DNA of 19,550 nt from Bifidobacterium breve. Lineage in GTDB: Bacteria; Actinomycetota; Acidimicrobiia; Acidimicrobiales; Ilumatobacteraceae. This document shows positions 9,043 through 16,340 of this stretch, piece by piece. The notes under the pieces are model-generated. The model saw nothing but the letters and a program-made list of their open reading frames with translations. It was not told the DNA's origin and did no database searches. The first letter of the stretch is position 1. Each line of letters opens with the position of its first letter. The position numbers and the translations under genes are program-made. The stretch covers positions 1-19,550 of the forward strand of contig CAMDBY010000006.1 of assembly GCA_945889575.1 (NCBI GenBank), given 5' to 3'.

Positions 9043-10163
9043 CAGATTCTGAAGATCAAAGTTCTAAAGAACGGGTAGAAGAAATATCTGTCACAGAAGT
9101 GTCTGATCAAGTGTTGCAAGAACTGTCGGGGCTCTTTAGCAGTCGCGAAGGCGTGACAGTAGTGGAACTTGTTGAACCAGAGGACATCACGCCTGCGGAC
9201 ATTGGTGACTCAGTCAATGTGGTGGCTGAGAACGACACGCCGCATGACATGGAGTCATCAGAACCTGAGAACGTAGTCATTATCGACCCAAGTGTTGAGG
9301 AAATTCTTCGGTCAGAACCTATTGATCCATTACTCAATGGAATGGCTGAAGACGCTGGCACTTTGGTGGTAATCGATGACGACCTAGATCGAGTTGTCAT
9401 TGTTGATGATGACAGGCCAGATCCAACATTTGAGGAAAGACAACGGCGTTCGCGACGACGTGAACGCCTCCAAAAGGTCAAGTGGCTGAAGCTTGCGGGT
9501 GTGATCGTCGCATCTGTCGTCGTGGTGATTGCACTTCTGGCCTCACCAATCTTTGCGATTCGGTCAGTGACCGTCGAGGGGAATGTCTATACCTCTAAGA
9601 AAGTTCTAGTGGCAGTTACAAAAACGTTGAAGGGTGCATCAGTGTTCACTGTGAATACTCGCCGGGCACGTGAGTTATTGCTGGCTGATTCATGGGTATC
9701 TGACGTGCGGATTACCACTCGGTTTCCTGGTAAGGCTCTCGTCGAAATCGCAGAAAGAATTCCCATCATTTGGTACGTGGGCGACGACCAAAAGGCGCGC
9801 ATCGTTGATGCACGTGGTCGTGTCATTGCAGTTCTTGCTGGTTGGCCCACAAAGTACTTACGTGTTGCGGGTGTCGGGCCATCACTCGAGGCAGGCGCTG
9901 TGGCTGACGATGTCTACAGAGCTGCGGCGCAACTTGTCCTGGCCTTGCCTGATGAACTGCGACCATTGGTGAAATCTCTCGAGGTCAGCGCAGGCGGGGA
10001 GCTAGCAATGACACTTGCAGGCGGGACCTTCGTTCGTTTCGGGCCACCCAACGACTTGCAGAACAAATTGGTTGCAGTCGTGGTGCTATTGCGGCGCCAG
10101 AACCCATCTACCTTGGCTGTTATTGACGTTTCCACGGGTGAACCAACCGTTCAGATTCGCTAA
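9039..10163 (+). CDS. ftsQ: Cell division protein FtsQ (POTRA domain, DivIB/FtsQ family)
   Basis: This 374-residue bitopic divisome protein links early and late division proteins (FtsQLB complex). The cytoplasmic part (residues 1 to about 145) is unusually long and acidic, and carries four copies of a short Val-Val/Asp motif at about 39-44, 78-84, 109-115 and 119-125. A basic patch (RQRRSRRRERLQK) precedes one membrane helix at about 150-173. The POTRA domain starts at FAIRSVTVEGN and includes WVSDVRITTRFPGKALVEIAERIP; the FtsQ domain continues to the C terminus. The start is in an ATGA overlap with murB. The membrane order and the location before ftsZ make the call secure, although the family is poorly conserved in sequence. 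Confidence 0.92.
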   Translation: MTDSEDQSSKERVEEISVTEVSDQVLQELSGLFSSREGVTVVELVEPEDITPADIGDSVNVVAENDTPHDMESSEPENVVIIDPSVEEILRSEPIDPLLNGMAEDAGTLVVIDDDLDRVVIVDDDRPDPTFEERQRRSRRRERLQKVKWLKLAGVIVASVVVVIALLASPIFAIRSVTVEGNVYTSKKVLVAVTKTLKGASVFTVNTRRARELLLADSWVSDVRITTRFPGKALVEIAERIPIIWYVGDDQKARIVDARGRVIAVLAGWPTKYLRVAGVGPSLEAGAVADDVYRAAAQLVLALPDELRPLVKSLEVSAGGELAMTLAGGTFVRFGPPNDLQNKLVAVVVLLRRQNPSTLAVIDVSTGEPTVQIR

Positions 10164-10186
10164 ATGATCGCCTGAAACGGGGATTG

Positions 10187-10210
10187 CCACATATATCGCT
10201 CGTGATGTGG
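10187..10210 (+). promoter_or_regulatory. Inverted repeat in the ftsQ-ftsZ spacer
   Basis: CCACAT (10187-10192) is complementary to ATGTGG (10205-10210) across a 12-nt loop. There is no T-run after it, so it is unlikely to be a terminator. It could be an operator half-site pair or part of an RNA leader; the six-base stem is weak evidence. Confidence 0.3.
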
Positions 10211-10226
10211 GAAACTTGGGCAACTT

Positions 10227-10240
10227 AGTCCTTACGGACT
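10227..10240 (+). promoter_or_regulatory. Small hairpin just upstream of the ftsZ Shine-Dalgarno
   Basis: AGTCC (10227-10231), loop TTAC, then GGACT (10236-10240). It ends 7 nt before the ftsZ GGAGG, so in a leader RNA it would stand directly beside the ribosome site. The short stem could be chance. Confidence 0.3.
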
Positions 10241-10247
10241 CCTTACT

Positions 10248-10252
10248 GGAGG
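10248..10252 (+). promoter_or_regulatory. Shine-Dalgarno sequence of ftsZ
   Basis: GGAGG with 10 nt to the ATG at 10263. An out-of-frame ATG at 10256 is only 3 nt away and is not a likely start. This is among the clearest ribosome sites in the window, in keeping with the high expression usual for FtsZ. Confidence 0.8.
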
Positions 10253-10262
10253 TAAATGGTCG

Positions 10263-11366
10263 ATGGCCGGTGCACCACAGAATTATCTCGCCGTTATAAA
10301 GGTGATTGGCATTGGCGGAGGCGGCGTTAACGCTGTCAACCGCATGATCGATGCTGGTCTTCGCGGCGTTGAATTTGTCGCAATTAACACAGACGCGCAA
10401 GCCCTTCTTATGAGCGACGCTGATGTCAAGCTCGATATCGGTCGCGATCTCACTCGAGGTCTGGGTGCAGGTTCTGACCCAGACGTTGGTCGCGCAGCCG
10501 CCGAAGCGCATCGTGAAGAAATTGAAGAACTCATTAACGGTTCAGACATGGTCTTCATCACTGCAGGTGAAGGCGGAGGTACCGGTACAGGTGCTGCACC
10601 GATTATCGCTGAAATCGCTAAGTCTCTCGGCGCCCTTACTATCGGTGTCGTAACACGTCCGTTCCAATTTGAAGGTCGTCGTCGTGCTGTTCAGGCAGAC
10701 AATGGAATTCAACGTTTGAAGGAAAAAGTCGACACTCTGATTGTTATTCCGAATGATCGACTTCTGACCGTTGCGAACGATAAGACATCACTGGTAAATG
10801 CATTCAAGATGGCTGATGAGATCTTGTTACAAGGCGTGGCGGGTATTACAAACCTCATTACGACTCCTGGACTTATCAACACCGACTTCGCAGACGTCAA
10901 AATGATTCTCACCAGTGCGGGCTCTGCGCTTATGGGTATTGGTATTGCCAGCGGAGACAATCGTGCGGTTGTTGCAGCAAAAGATGCTATTTCGAGCCCA
11001 ATGCTCGAGGCAGCTATCGATGGTGCGCGAGGTATTTTGCTCAATATCACTGGTCCGTCCAGCATGGGTCTCTTCGAAGTCAACGCTGCGGCCGAAGTGG
11101 TGCACGGAGTTGCTCATCAAGACGCGAACATCATTTTCGGTACAGTTATCGATGACGAAATGGGCGATGAAATCAAGGTCACCGTTATCGCAGCTGGGTT
11201 CGAACGTTGGGATGCAGGGTCAAGTGGTTCGTCCGTTGGCACTCGTACATCAACCCGTCCGTCTGATTCGCGTCCGTCCACAAGCAACGTACGCGACATT
11301 TTCTCTGATAGCGATCCGTTGTCAGATGATGACGATGATTTCGACGTACCGTCTTTCCTGAAATAG
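10263..11366 (+). CDS. ftsZ: Cell division GTPase FtsZ
   Basis: This 367-residue tubulin homologue forms the Z-ring that scaffolds septal wall synthesis. GIGGGGVNAVNRMI is at about 18-31, the tubulin signature GGGTGTG is at 104-110, and PNDRLL is in the middle. The T7 catalytic loop is N206-T-D208-FADV; the family usually has Leu or a similar residue between the Asn and Asp. The core ends near residue 315. A short Ser/Thr/Arg-rich linker follows, then the acidic C-terminal peptide DDDDFDVPSFLK that binds partners such as SepF and FtsW. A 99-bp spacer separates it from ftsQ, so it may have its own promoter, but I could not point to a convincing -10 there. Confidence 0.98.
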   Translation: MAGAPQNYLAVIKVIGIGGGGVNAVNRMIDAGLRGVEFVAINTDAQALLMSDADVKLDIGRDLTRGLGAGSDPDVGRAAAEAHREEIEELINGSDMVFITAGEGGGTGTGAAPIIAEIAKSLGALTIGVVTRPFQFEGRRRAVQADNGIQRLKEKVDTLIVIPNDRLLTVANDKTSLVNAFKMADEILLQGVAGITNLITTPGLINTDFADVKMILTSAGSALMGIGIASGDNRAVVAAKDAISSPMLEAAIDGARGILLNITGPSSMGLFEVNAAAEVVHGVAHQDANIIFGTVIDDEMGDEIKVTVIAAGFERWDAGSSGSSVGTRTSTRPSDSRPSTSNVRDIFSDSDPLSDDDDDFDVPSFLK

Positions 11367-11376
11367 AAGTTCACAC

Positions 11377-12030
11377 ATGATCGACGCCAATGAGGTGGCC
11401 GATCGCGTGGCACACGTTCGTTCGGTCATCAGTAATGCTGGTGGGACTGGTGTCTCACTTGTTGCTGTAACAAAATCCTTTGGAATTGAAGCTCTTCGTG
11501 TTGCATTGGCCGCTGGTTGTGATGCAGTTGGTGAGAACTATGCCCAAGAGTTGCTGGAAAAGATAACTGTCGGCCTGCCACTGGTTGACGTTCACTTCAT
11601 CGGTGCGTTGCAGTCAAACAAAGTGCGGTTGTTAGCGGGCCACATTGCGTTGTGGCAGTCCGTAGATAGGGAATCAGTTGTGGACGAATTGGGGCGTCGG
11701 GCGCCAGGAGCGTCCATCTTGATTCAGGTTGACACAACACTGGAGCCCTCTAAAGGCGGAGTGACTCCTGCTGAACTAGATGCATTGAGAGCGCGAGCTG
11801 AGTCTCGCGGCCTCATCGTGAAGGGATTGATGACAATTGGTCCGACGGAAGGGACGCAGGAGGAGTGCGAGAAATCCTTTGGGATGTTGCGTCATTTGGT
11901 CAATGAACAAGGCTTATCAGTCTGTTCAATGGGAATGTCGGCCGATTATCCGATTGCTGTCGCATGTGGTTCCACAATGGTCAGGGTGGGAAGTGGACTT
12001 TTTGGTGACAGAGTGCGCGTCACGAATTAG
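11377..12030 (+). CDS. yggS: PLP-binding protein of the YggS/YlmE (PLPHP) family
   Basis: This 217-residue single-domain PLP-barrel protein belongs to a family that affects PLP and amino-acid homeostasis rather than being a known enzyme. The PLP Lys is K33 in VAVTKSF. GENYAQELLEK, VHFIGALQSNKVR, SVDRE, GLMTIGP, SMGMSADYPIAVACGSTMVRVGSGLFG follow in family order. It starts 10 nt after ftsZ with no strong Shine-Dalgarno. Its place between ftsZ and sepF is typical of Gram-positive dcw clusters (ylmE). The ylmD/pgeF gene that often stands between ftsZ and ylmE is missing. Confidence 0.94.
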   Translation: MIDANEVADRVAHVRSVISNAGGTGVSLVAVTKSFGIEALRVALAAGCDAVGENYAQELLEKITVGLPLVDVHFIGALQSNKVRLLAGHIALWQSVDRESVVDELGRRAPGASILIQVDTTLEPSKGGVTPAELDALRARAESRGLIVKGLMTIGPTEGTQEECEKSFGMLRHLVNEQGLSVCSMGMSADYPIAVACGSTMVRVGSGLFGDRVRVTN

Positions 12031-12061
12031 ACGTGTCCCACATCTGCTATTCAATGTGCAT

Positions 12062-12073
12062 TAGCCTACGAAT
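12062..12073 (+). promoter_or_regulatory. Probable leaderless promoter of sepF
   Basis: The -10-like hexamer TAGCCT (12062-12067) is followed by exactly 6 nt and then the sepF ATG at 12074, so transcription would begin at or next to the start codon. No Shine-Dalgarno is present. A -35 box is not evident. The same hexamer and spacing occur before ileS. Confidence 0.55.
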
Positions 12074-12607
12074 ATGTCATTTTTCCGCCGTGCAATGGAT
12101 TACCTCGGTCTGAGTGGGGAAGAAGCCTACGACGACTACGACATGTCGATGGAGTACGAACGACCACAACGCGCCGGACGTCCCGCATCCGACCAAGGTC
12201 GTCGCTCCAATTTTGATCCTGAATACTCTTCGGAAACGCAACGACCCGCTGCGCGTCCTATGCGTATTGATGACACCGGAGCAGCACGTCGTCCTGATGA
12301 TTCAGGTTTGCAAGTACGCCCTGTCGGCACTGCACGTACGTCTCCAACGGTACGAACAATTCCTTCTTCAGGAGAAACTGTCACCGTTCGCCCTCGCAAC
12401 TTCAATCAAGCGCAAGAAATTGCCGACCACTTCAAAGATGGTGTTCCGGTGATTGTGAATCTTGAAGGTGCTGATCGGGAAATGTCTCGTCGTATTATCG
12501 ACTTCGCAAGTGGCATGTGTTACGCACTCAGCGGAACAATGGAAAAAGTAGGCAGCGGCGTCTACTTGTTAAAGCCAGCTGTGAGTTTTGACTCACCTCG
12601 CTACTAA
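12074..12607 (+). CDS. sepF: Cell division protein SepF
   Basis: This 177-residue protein is the membrane anchor and bundler of FtsZ in actinobacteria and Firmicutes. The N terminus MSFFRRAMDYLGLSGEE is the amphipathic membrane-binding helix. An acidic then Arg/Pro-rich linker covers about residues 20-100, and the globular SepF domain runs from about 103 to 175 (TVRPRNFNQAQEIADHFKDG, then VIVNLEG, RRIIDFASGMCYALSG and GVYLLKP). It binds the C-terminal peptide of FtsZ, whose gene lies two genes upstream. The upstream region lacks a ribosome site and carries a -10-like hexamer in leaderless position. Confidence 0.95.
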   Translation: MSFFRRAMDYLGLSGEEAYDDYDMSMEYERPQRAGRPASDQGRRSNFDPEYSSETQRPAARPMRIDDTGAARRPDDSGLQVRPVGTARTSPTVRTIPSSGETVTVRPRNFNQAQEIADHFKDGVPVIVNLEGADREMSRRIIDFASGMCYALSGTMEKVGSGVYLLKPAVSFDSPRY

Positions 12608-12616
12608 GATTTAATT

Positions 12617-12859
12617 ATGGGACTTGTATGCGCCATTGCAAATATCTATGTCTTGATTGTGGTTGCTCGCGCAATTTCGACATTCTTTCCTATCTCATCA
12701 GGTAGTCCGTTTCTTCCCCTTGTTGACTTTCTCTACAAGGTCACAGAGCCAGTATTTACGCCTATTCGGCGTGTACTTCCCACCATGGGGCCATTTGATT
12801 TCACACCATTGGTGGTTCTCATTGGCGTTCAAGTCATCGCTCGCATCCTTGGGTGCTGA
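12617..12859 (+). CDS. yggT: YggT-family integral membrane protein
   Basis: This 80-residue protein has two hydrophobic segments (about residues 2-22 and 60-78) around the conserved stretch FLYKVTEPVFTPIRRVLP, which is diagnostic of the YggT family. The family's exact role is uncertain; it is repeatedly found beside sepF and has been tied to division and osmotic or membrane processes. It starts 9 nt after sepF and is probably cotranscribed. The length is usual for the single-repeat form. Confidence 0.9.
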   Translation: MGLVCAIANIYVLIVVARAISTFFPISSGSPFLPLVDFLYKVTEPVFTPIRRVLPTMGPFDFTPLVVLIGVQVIARILGC

Positions 12860-12879
12860 GCCTCTTACGCCCCTAGCCT
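12849..12879 (+). promoter_or_regulatory. Probable leaderless promoter of ileS
   Basis: A possible -35 TTGGGT (12849-12854) lies inside the yggT end, 19 nt before TAGCCT (12874-12879). Exactly 6 nt then precede the ileS GTG at 12886, and there is no Shine-Dalgarno. The -10 and its distance to the start codon match those at sepF. Confidence 0.55.
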
Positions 12880-12885
12880 TACTGC

Positions 12886-15800
12886 GTGACGTATCCAAAG
12901 GTTGAACCCCAGCCAAATTTTCCTCATTTGGAAGAAGGCGTGCTGGCACGGTGGGAACGTGACCAGACATTCGCAAAGAGCCTTGCTGCGCGGCCCGTTG
13001 GCACAAATGGCGACAATGAATTCATCTTTTACGACGGCCCTCCCTTCGCAAACGGAATGCCTCACTATGGTCACTTACTCACAGGCTTTGTGAAGGATGC
13101 TGTACCGCGTTACCAGACGATGCGTGGCCGCCATGTTGATCGCCGATTTGGCTGGGACTGTCACGGTCTACCAGCAGAAGTAGAAGCCGAGAAAGAACTC
13201 GGTATCGCCGGACATCCTGCAATTGCCGCATTCGGAATCGACAAATTCAATGATGCATGTCGCACAAGCGTGTTGCGATACACCGATGAATGGCAGCGAT
13301 ATGTCACGCGTCAGGCTCGTTGGGTTGATTTTGAAAATGATTACAAGACCCTCGATACCCCGTATATGGAAAGCGTCATGTGGGCCTTTAAGACACTTCA
13401 TGACAAGGGTCTGATTTATGAAGGTTTTCGAGTGCTTGCGTATTGCTGGCGTTGCGAGACGCCGTTGTCGAATACAGAAACCCGAATGGACGACGTATAC
13501 AAAGATCGTCAAGATCCGGCGCTGACTGTTTCGTTCACCCTCGATTCGGGGGAAAAGATTCTCGCGTGGACTACAACTCCTTGGACATTGCCGTCCAACT
13601 TGGCGCTCGCTGTTGGTCCAGACATTGATTATGCAGTCCTTCAACATCCAGATGGCAATACCTACATACTGGCTGAAGCCCGCTTGGGATCATATGAAAA
13701 AGAACTTGAAGGTACAGAACTACTGCGCACCGTGAAGGGTCGTGACCTTGTCGGCCGTCGTTACACGCCGCTGTTTCCATTCTTTGCCGGAACAAATAAT
13801 GCCTTTCAGATTCTCGGTGCTGACTTTGTGACAACTGAAGACGGAACGGGTGTTGTGCACATGGCGCCTGGTTTCGGTGAAGACGACCAAATCGAATGCA
13901 ATGCCGCTGGTATTCCCACGCTGTGTCCCATGGACGAACACGGGTGCTACACAGCTGAAATCACGCCGTGGGTTGGAAAGCATGTGTTTGAGGCCAACTC
14001 AGACATCGTTCGCACACTGAAGGACATGGGTGTCGTCGTTCGCCACGATTCCTATAACCACTCGTATCCACATTGTTGGCGTTGCGCTGAGCCACTTGTG
14101 TATCGCGCTATTTCTTCATGGTTCGTAGAGGTCACAAAATTCCGTGACCGCATGGTCGAACTGAATGAACAAATAACATGGTCACCCGAGCACATTAAAG
14201 ATGGTTCTTTCGGTAAATGGATTGCCAATGCGCGTGACTGGGCAATCAGTCGTAATCGATTCTGGGGATCACCCATTCCTGTATGGAAGAGCGACGACCC
14301 GTCTTATCCGCGCCTTGATGTATACGGAAGTCTGGCTGATTTGTCACGCGATTTCGGGGTGGAAGTAACTGATTTACACCGCCCAAATATTGACGTCCTA
14401 GTACGACCAAACCCCGATGATCCAACGGGCAAGTCAATGATGCGTCGCGTTCCTGAAGTGCTTGACTGCTGGTTTGAGAGTGGCTCAATGCCATTTGCTC
14501 AAGTTCATTACCCGTTCGAAAACCGGGAATGGTTCGACAATCACTACCCGGGTGACTTCATTGTTGAATACATCGGTCAAACACGCGGATGGTTCTACAC
14601 ATTGCACGTTCTAGCAACGGCACTATTTGATCGGCCTTCTTTTACGTCATGTATCAGTCATGGAATCGTTCTTGGTGATGATGGCGCAAAGATGTCGAAG
14701 AGTTTGCGTAATTATCCTGATCCGATGGCTGTGTTTGATTCTCATGGCGCTGATGCAATGCGTTGGTACCTGTTGTCATCACCCATCCTGCGTGGCGGTG
14801 ATTTCTCGGTCACTGAACAAGGAATGCGGGAGACCGTGCGTCAAGTTCTGTTGCCGCTATGGAACTCGTATTATTTCCTTGCCTTGTATGCGAACGCCGA
14901 CGGTATATCTGGTGTTGTTCGCACTGATTCGTCAAATGTGCTTGACCAATACGTTCTAGCCAAACTTGCTGATTCAGTTGAATCAGTCACGGCATCAATG
15001 GACGTGTACGACCTGTTCGCTGCATGCCAAACCATTCGAAACTTTCTTGATGTTCTAACTAATTGGTATATCCGCAGAAGCCGTGACCGTTTTTGGGCTG
15101 GAGATCAAGATGCCATTGATACCTTGCATACAGTTCTTGATTATGTCGTGCGTATCGCTGCGCCACTTCTTCCGCTTGTCACTGATGAAGTATTCCAAGG
15201 ACTCCACGGAGCAGAGGCGGAAAGTGTTCATCTCACTGATTGGCCCTCGTCCACGGAACTACCACGCAATGCGGTATTAGTCACTGCAATGGATATGGTC
15301 CGTGATGTCTGCTCGTCGGCGTTGTCTGTGCGCAAAGCACATGGTCGTCGTGTTCGTTTGCCGCTTGCATCACTCACTATTGCTGCAGCAAATGCTGCAT
15401 CGCTTGATGGCTTCCTCGACATTGTGCGCGACGAAGTAAACGTTCGCGACGTGGTGCTCACGGCTGACGTGGATTCAATCGCGTCACACGAATTACAGGT
15501 AGTTCCGGCAATTGTTGGTCCGCGACTTGGGCCGCGCACTCAAGCGGTCATCGTTGCAGTGAAAAAAGGTGAATGGACTCAGGATGGTGACGTCATCAAT
15601 GTTGCGGGCGAGTCGCTTCAGCCGGGAGAATATTCACTCAAATTGGTCACCCAAGCAGGTTCTGCCAGCGCACCATTACCGGGCGGGGTCGGCGTTGTGT
15701 TACTCGACGTCAATGTGACTCCAGAATTGGAAGCGGAAGGATCAGCCCGAGACATCGTGCGTGCGGTGCAACAGGCTCGCCGTGAAGCCGACCTCGATAT

Positions 15801-15981
15801 CTCAGATCGAATCATCGTGACATTGTCCCTTGATGATGACTTAAAGGCCCAGATCTTGCCTCATGTCGGACTCATTGCGGGCGAGACCCTTGCCCTCGAG
15901 GTGCTGTTTGACGCAACGGGGGAGCGCGTCACTGCGGTGGAGGGCGCTCTCATTGGGGTGTCGGTCGCTCTCGCTAGTTGA
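12886..15981 (+). CDS. ileS: Isoleucine--tRNA ligase IleRS
   Basis: This 1031-residue class I aminoacyl-tRNA synthetase charges tRNA-Ile. The HIGH box is HYGH at 60-63 (PPFANGMPHYGHLL) and KMSKS is at 602-606. Between them lies the CP1 editing insert, with TTPWTLPSNLALAVG and GTGVVHMAPGFGEDD. CWRCETPLSNTE and HCWRCAEPL are Cys pairs in the catalytic half. The C-terminal part is the anticodon-binding domain (FLDVLTNWYIRRSRDRFW). DWAISRNRFWGSPIPVW and the overall form resemble the type-2, eukaryote-like IleRS found in actinobacteria, a group known for reduced mupirocin sensitivity; that assignment is from motifs only. The GTG start fits the family N terminus and the leaderless promoter. Confidence 0.97.
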   Translation: MTYPKVEPQPNFPHLEEGVLARWERDQTFAKSLAARPVGTNGDNEFIFYDGPPFANGMPHYGHLLTGFVKDAVPRYQTMRGRHVDRRFGWDCHGLPAEVEAEKELGIAGHPAIAAFGIDKFNDACRTSVLRYTDEWQRYVTRQARWVDFENDYKTLDTPYMESVMWAFKTLHDKGLIYEGFRVLAYCWRCETPLSNTETRMDDVYKDRQDPALTVSFTLDSGEKILAWTTTPWTLPSNLALAVGPDIDYAVLQHPDGNTYILAEARLGSYEKELEGTELLRTVKGRDLVGRRYTPLFPFFAGTNNAFQILGADFVTTEDGTGVVHMAPGFGEDDQIECNAAGIPTLCPMDEHGCYTAEITPWVGKHVFEANSDIVRTLKDMGVVVRHDSYNHSYPHCWRCAEPLVYRAISSWFVEVTKFRDRMVELNEQITWSPEHIKDGSFGKWIANARDWAISRNRFWGSPIPVWKSDDPSYPRLDVYGSLADLSRDFGVEVTDLHRPNIDVLVRPNPDDPTGKSMMRRVPEVLDCWFESGSMPFAQVHYPFENREWFDNHYPGDFIVEYIGQTRGWFYTLHVLATALFDRPSFTSCISHGIVLGDDGAKMSKSLRNYPDPMAVFDSHGADAMRWYLLSSPILRGGDFSVTEQGMRETVRQVLLPLWNSYYFLALYANADGISGVVRTDSSNVLDQYVLAKLADSVESVTASMDVYDLFAACQTIRNFLDVLTNWYIRRSRDRFWAGDQDAIDTLHTVLDYVVRIAAPLLPLVTDEVFQGLHGAEAESVHLTDWPSSTELPRNAVLVTAMDMVRDVCSSALSVRKAHGRRVRLPLASLTIAAANAASLDGFLDIVRDEVNVRDVVLTADVDSIASHELQVVPAIVGPRLGPRTQAVIVAVKKGEWTQDGDVINVAGESLQPGEYSLKLVTQAGSASAPLPGGVGVVLLDVNVTPELEAEGSARDIVRAVQQARREADLDISDRIIVTLSLDDDLKAQILPHVGLIAGETLALEVLFDATGERVTAVEGALIGVSVALAS

Positions 15982-16007
15982 GAAAATACCGTTTTCGGCC
16001 GTAGCCT
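15978..16007 (+). promoter_or_regulatory. Probable promoter of the H1-like/DksA-like gene
   Basis: A -35-like TTGAGA (15978-15983, overlapping the ileS stop) and a -10-like TAGCCT (16002-16007) stand 18 nt apart, a standard vegetative arrangement. Transcription would begin near 16014 and give a leader of about 40 nt. This is the best paired -35/-10 in the window. Confidence 0.6.
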
Positions 16008-16019
16008 CACGGGGCAACA

Positions 16020-16033
16020 CGGGCGGATGCCCG
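16020..16033 (+). promoter_or_regulatory. Leader hairpin before a Shine-Dalgarno site
   Basis: CGGGC (16020-16024), loop GGAT, GCCCG (16029-16033), a five-pair GC-rich stem in the predicted leader, 4 nt before AAGGAG. It might tune translation or RNA stability of the downstream gene. It is short, so chance is possible. Confidence 0.35.
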
Positions 16034-16037
16034 ATGC

Positions 16038-16043
16038 AAGGAG
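16038..16043 (+). promoter_or_regulatory. Shine-Dalgarno sequence of the Lys-rich gene
   Basis: AAGGAG with 12 nt to ATG 16056. An in-frame GTG at 16047 is only 3 nt away, too close, so ATG 16056 (product beginning MATKKKTTPAKK) is preferred. Confidence 0.7.
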
Positions 16044-16055
16044 AGAGTGCTCATT

Positions 16056-16298
16056 ATGGCAACTAAGAAAAAGACCACCCCCGCGAAGAAGGTTGTCAAG
16101 AAGGCTCCTGCAAAGAAAGCACCAGCCAAAAAAGCACCAGCTAAGAAAGCTGCTCCAGCAAAAAAGGTTGTGAAGAAGGCTCCTGCTAAGAAAGCTGCAC
16201 CCGCTAAGAAGGTTGTGAAGAAGGCTCCTGCAAAGAAAGCTGCATCCGCTAAGAAGGTTGTGAAGAAGGCTCCTGCGAAGAAGGCAGCTCCTGCGTAG
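16056..16298 (+). CDS. Histone-H1-like Lys/Ala/Pro-rich N-terminal part, ended by an in-frame amber codon
   Basis: This is an 80-residue product made almost only of Lys, Ala, Pro and Val in KKVVKKAPAKKAAPA repeats. It resembles the basic C-terminal tails of histone H1 and of actinobacterial nucleoid proteins, and is inferred to bind nucleic acid non-specifically. It ends at TAG 16296-16298. That TAG occupies the first codon of a 45-bp repeat unit where the neighbouring units have AAG or AAA, and the same frame continues open to 16940. It is therefore best seen as the first part of a 294-codon gene with the DksA-like half at 16305-16940, cut by a Lys-to-stop change (codon 81). A sequence error, a true nonsense mutation, readthrough or restart downstream would all explain it. 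Confidence 0.7.
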   Translation: MATKKKTTPAKKVVKKAPAKKAPAKKAPAKKAAPAKKVVKKAPAKKAAPAKKVVKKAPAKKAASAKKVVKKAPAKKAAPA

Positions 16299-16340
16299 AA
16301 GGTTGTGAAGAAAGCTCTAGCTAAGAAGGCAGCTCCAGTG
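16161..16340 (+). repeat. Tandem 45-bp repeat array, four units, coding for KKVVKKAPAKKAAPA
   Basis: Units lie at 16161-16205, 16206-16250, 16251-16295 and 16296-16340, each 15 codons in the same frame. A longer, looser first copy is at 16086-16160 (75 bp, the same unit with two extra KKAPA steps). Most differences are synonymous third-base changes. The fourth unit is the most diverged: it begins with TAG and has CTA (Leu) where the others have a Pro codon. The array could change length by slippage or recombination. Confidence 0.85.

Noticed and set aside
9039..9480. The FtsQ acidic tail considered as a separate fused gene
   Set aside because: There is no separate domain signature or stop; long disordered cytoplasmic tails are known in actinobacterial FtsQ, and the start is fixed by the ATGA overlap with murB.
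16027..16120. An Arg-rich frame from ATG 16027 in the leader of the Lys-rich gene, as a possible upstream reading frame
   Set aside because: It has no ribosome site, runs out of frame through the repeat, and its Arg content is a frame-shift echo of Lys codons.
16161..16340. The 45-bp repeats considered as a CRISPR-like or mobile-element repeat
   Set aside because: There are no spacers; units are contiguous, in frame and differ mainly at third codon positions, so this is a coding tandem repeat.
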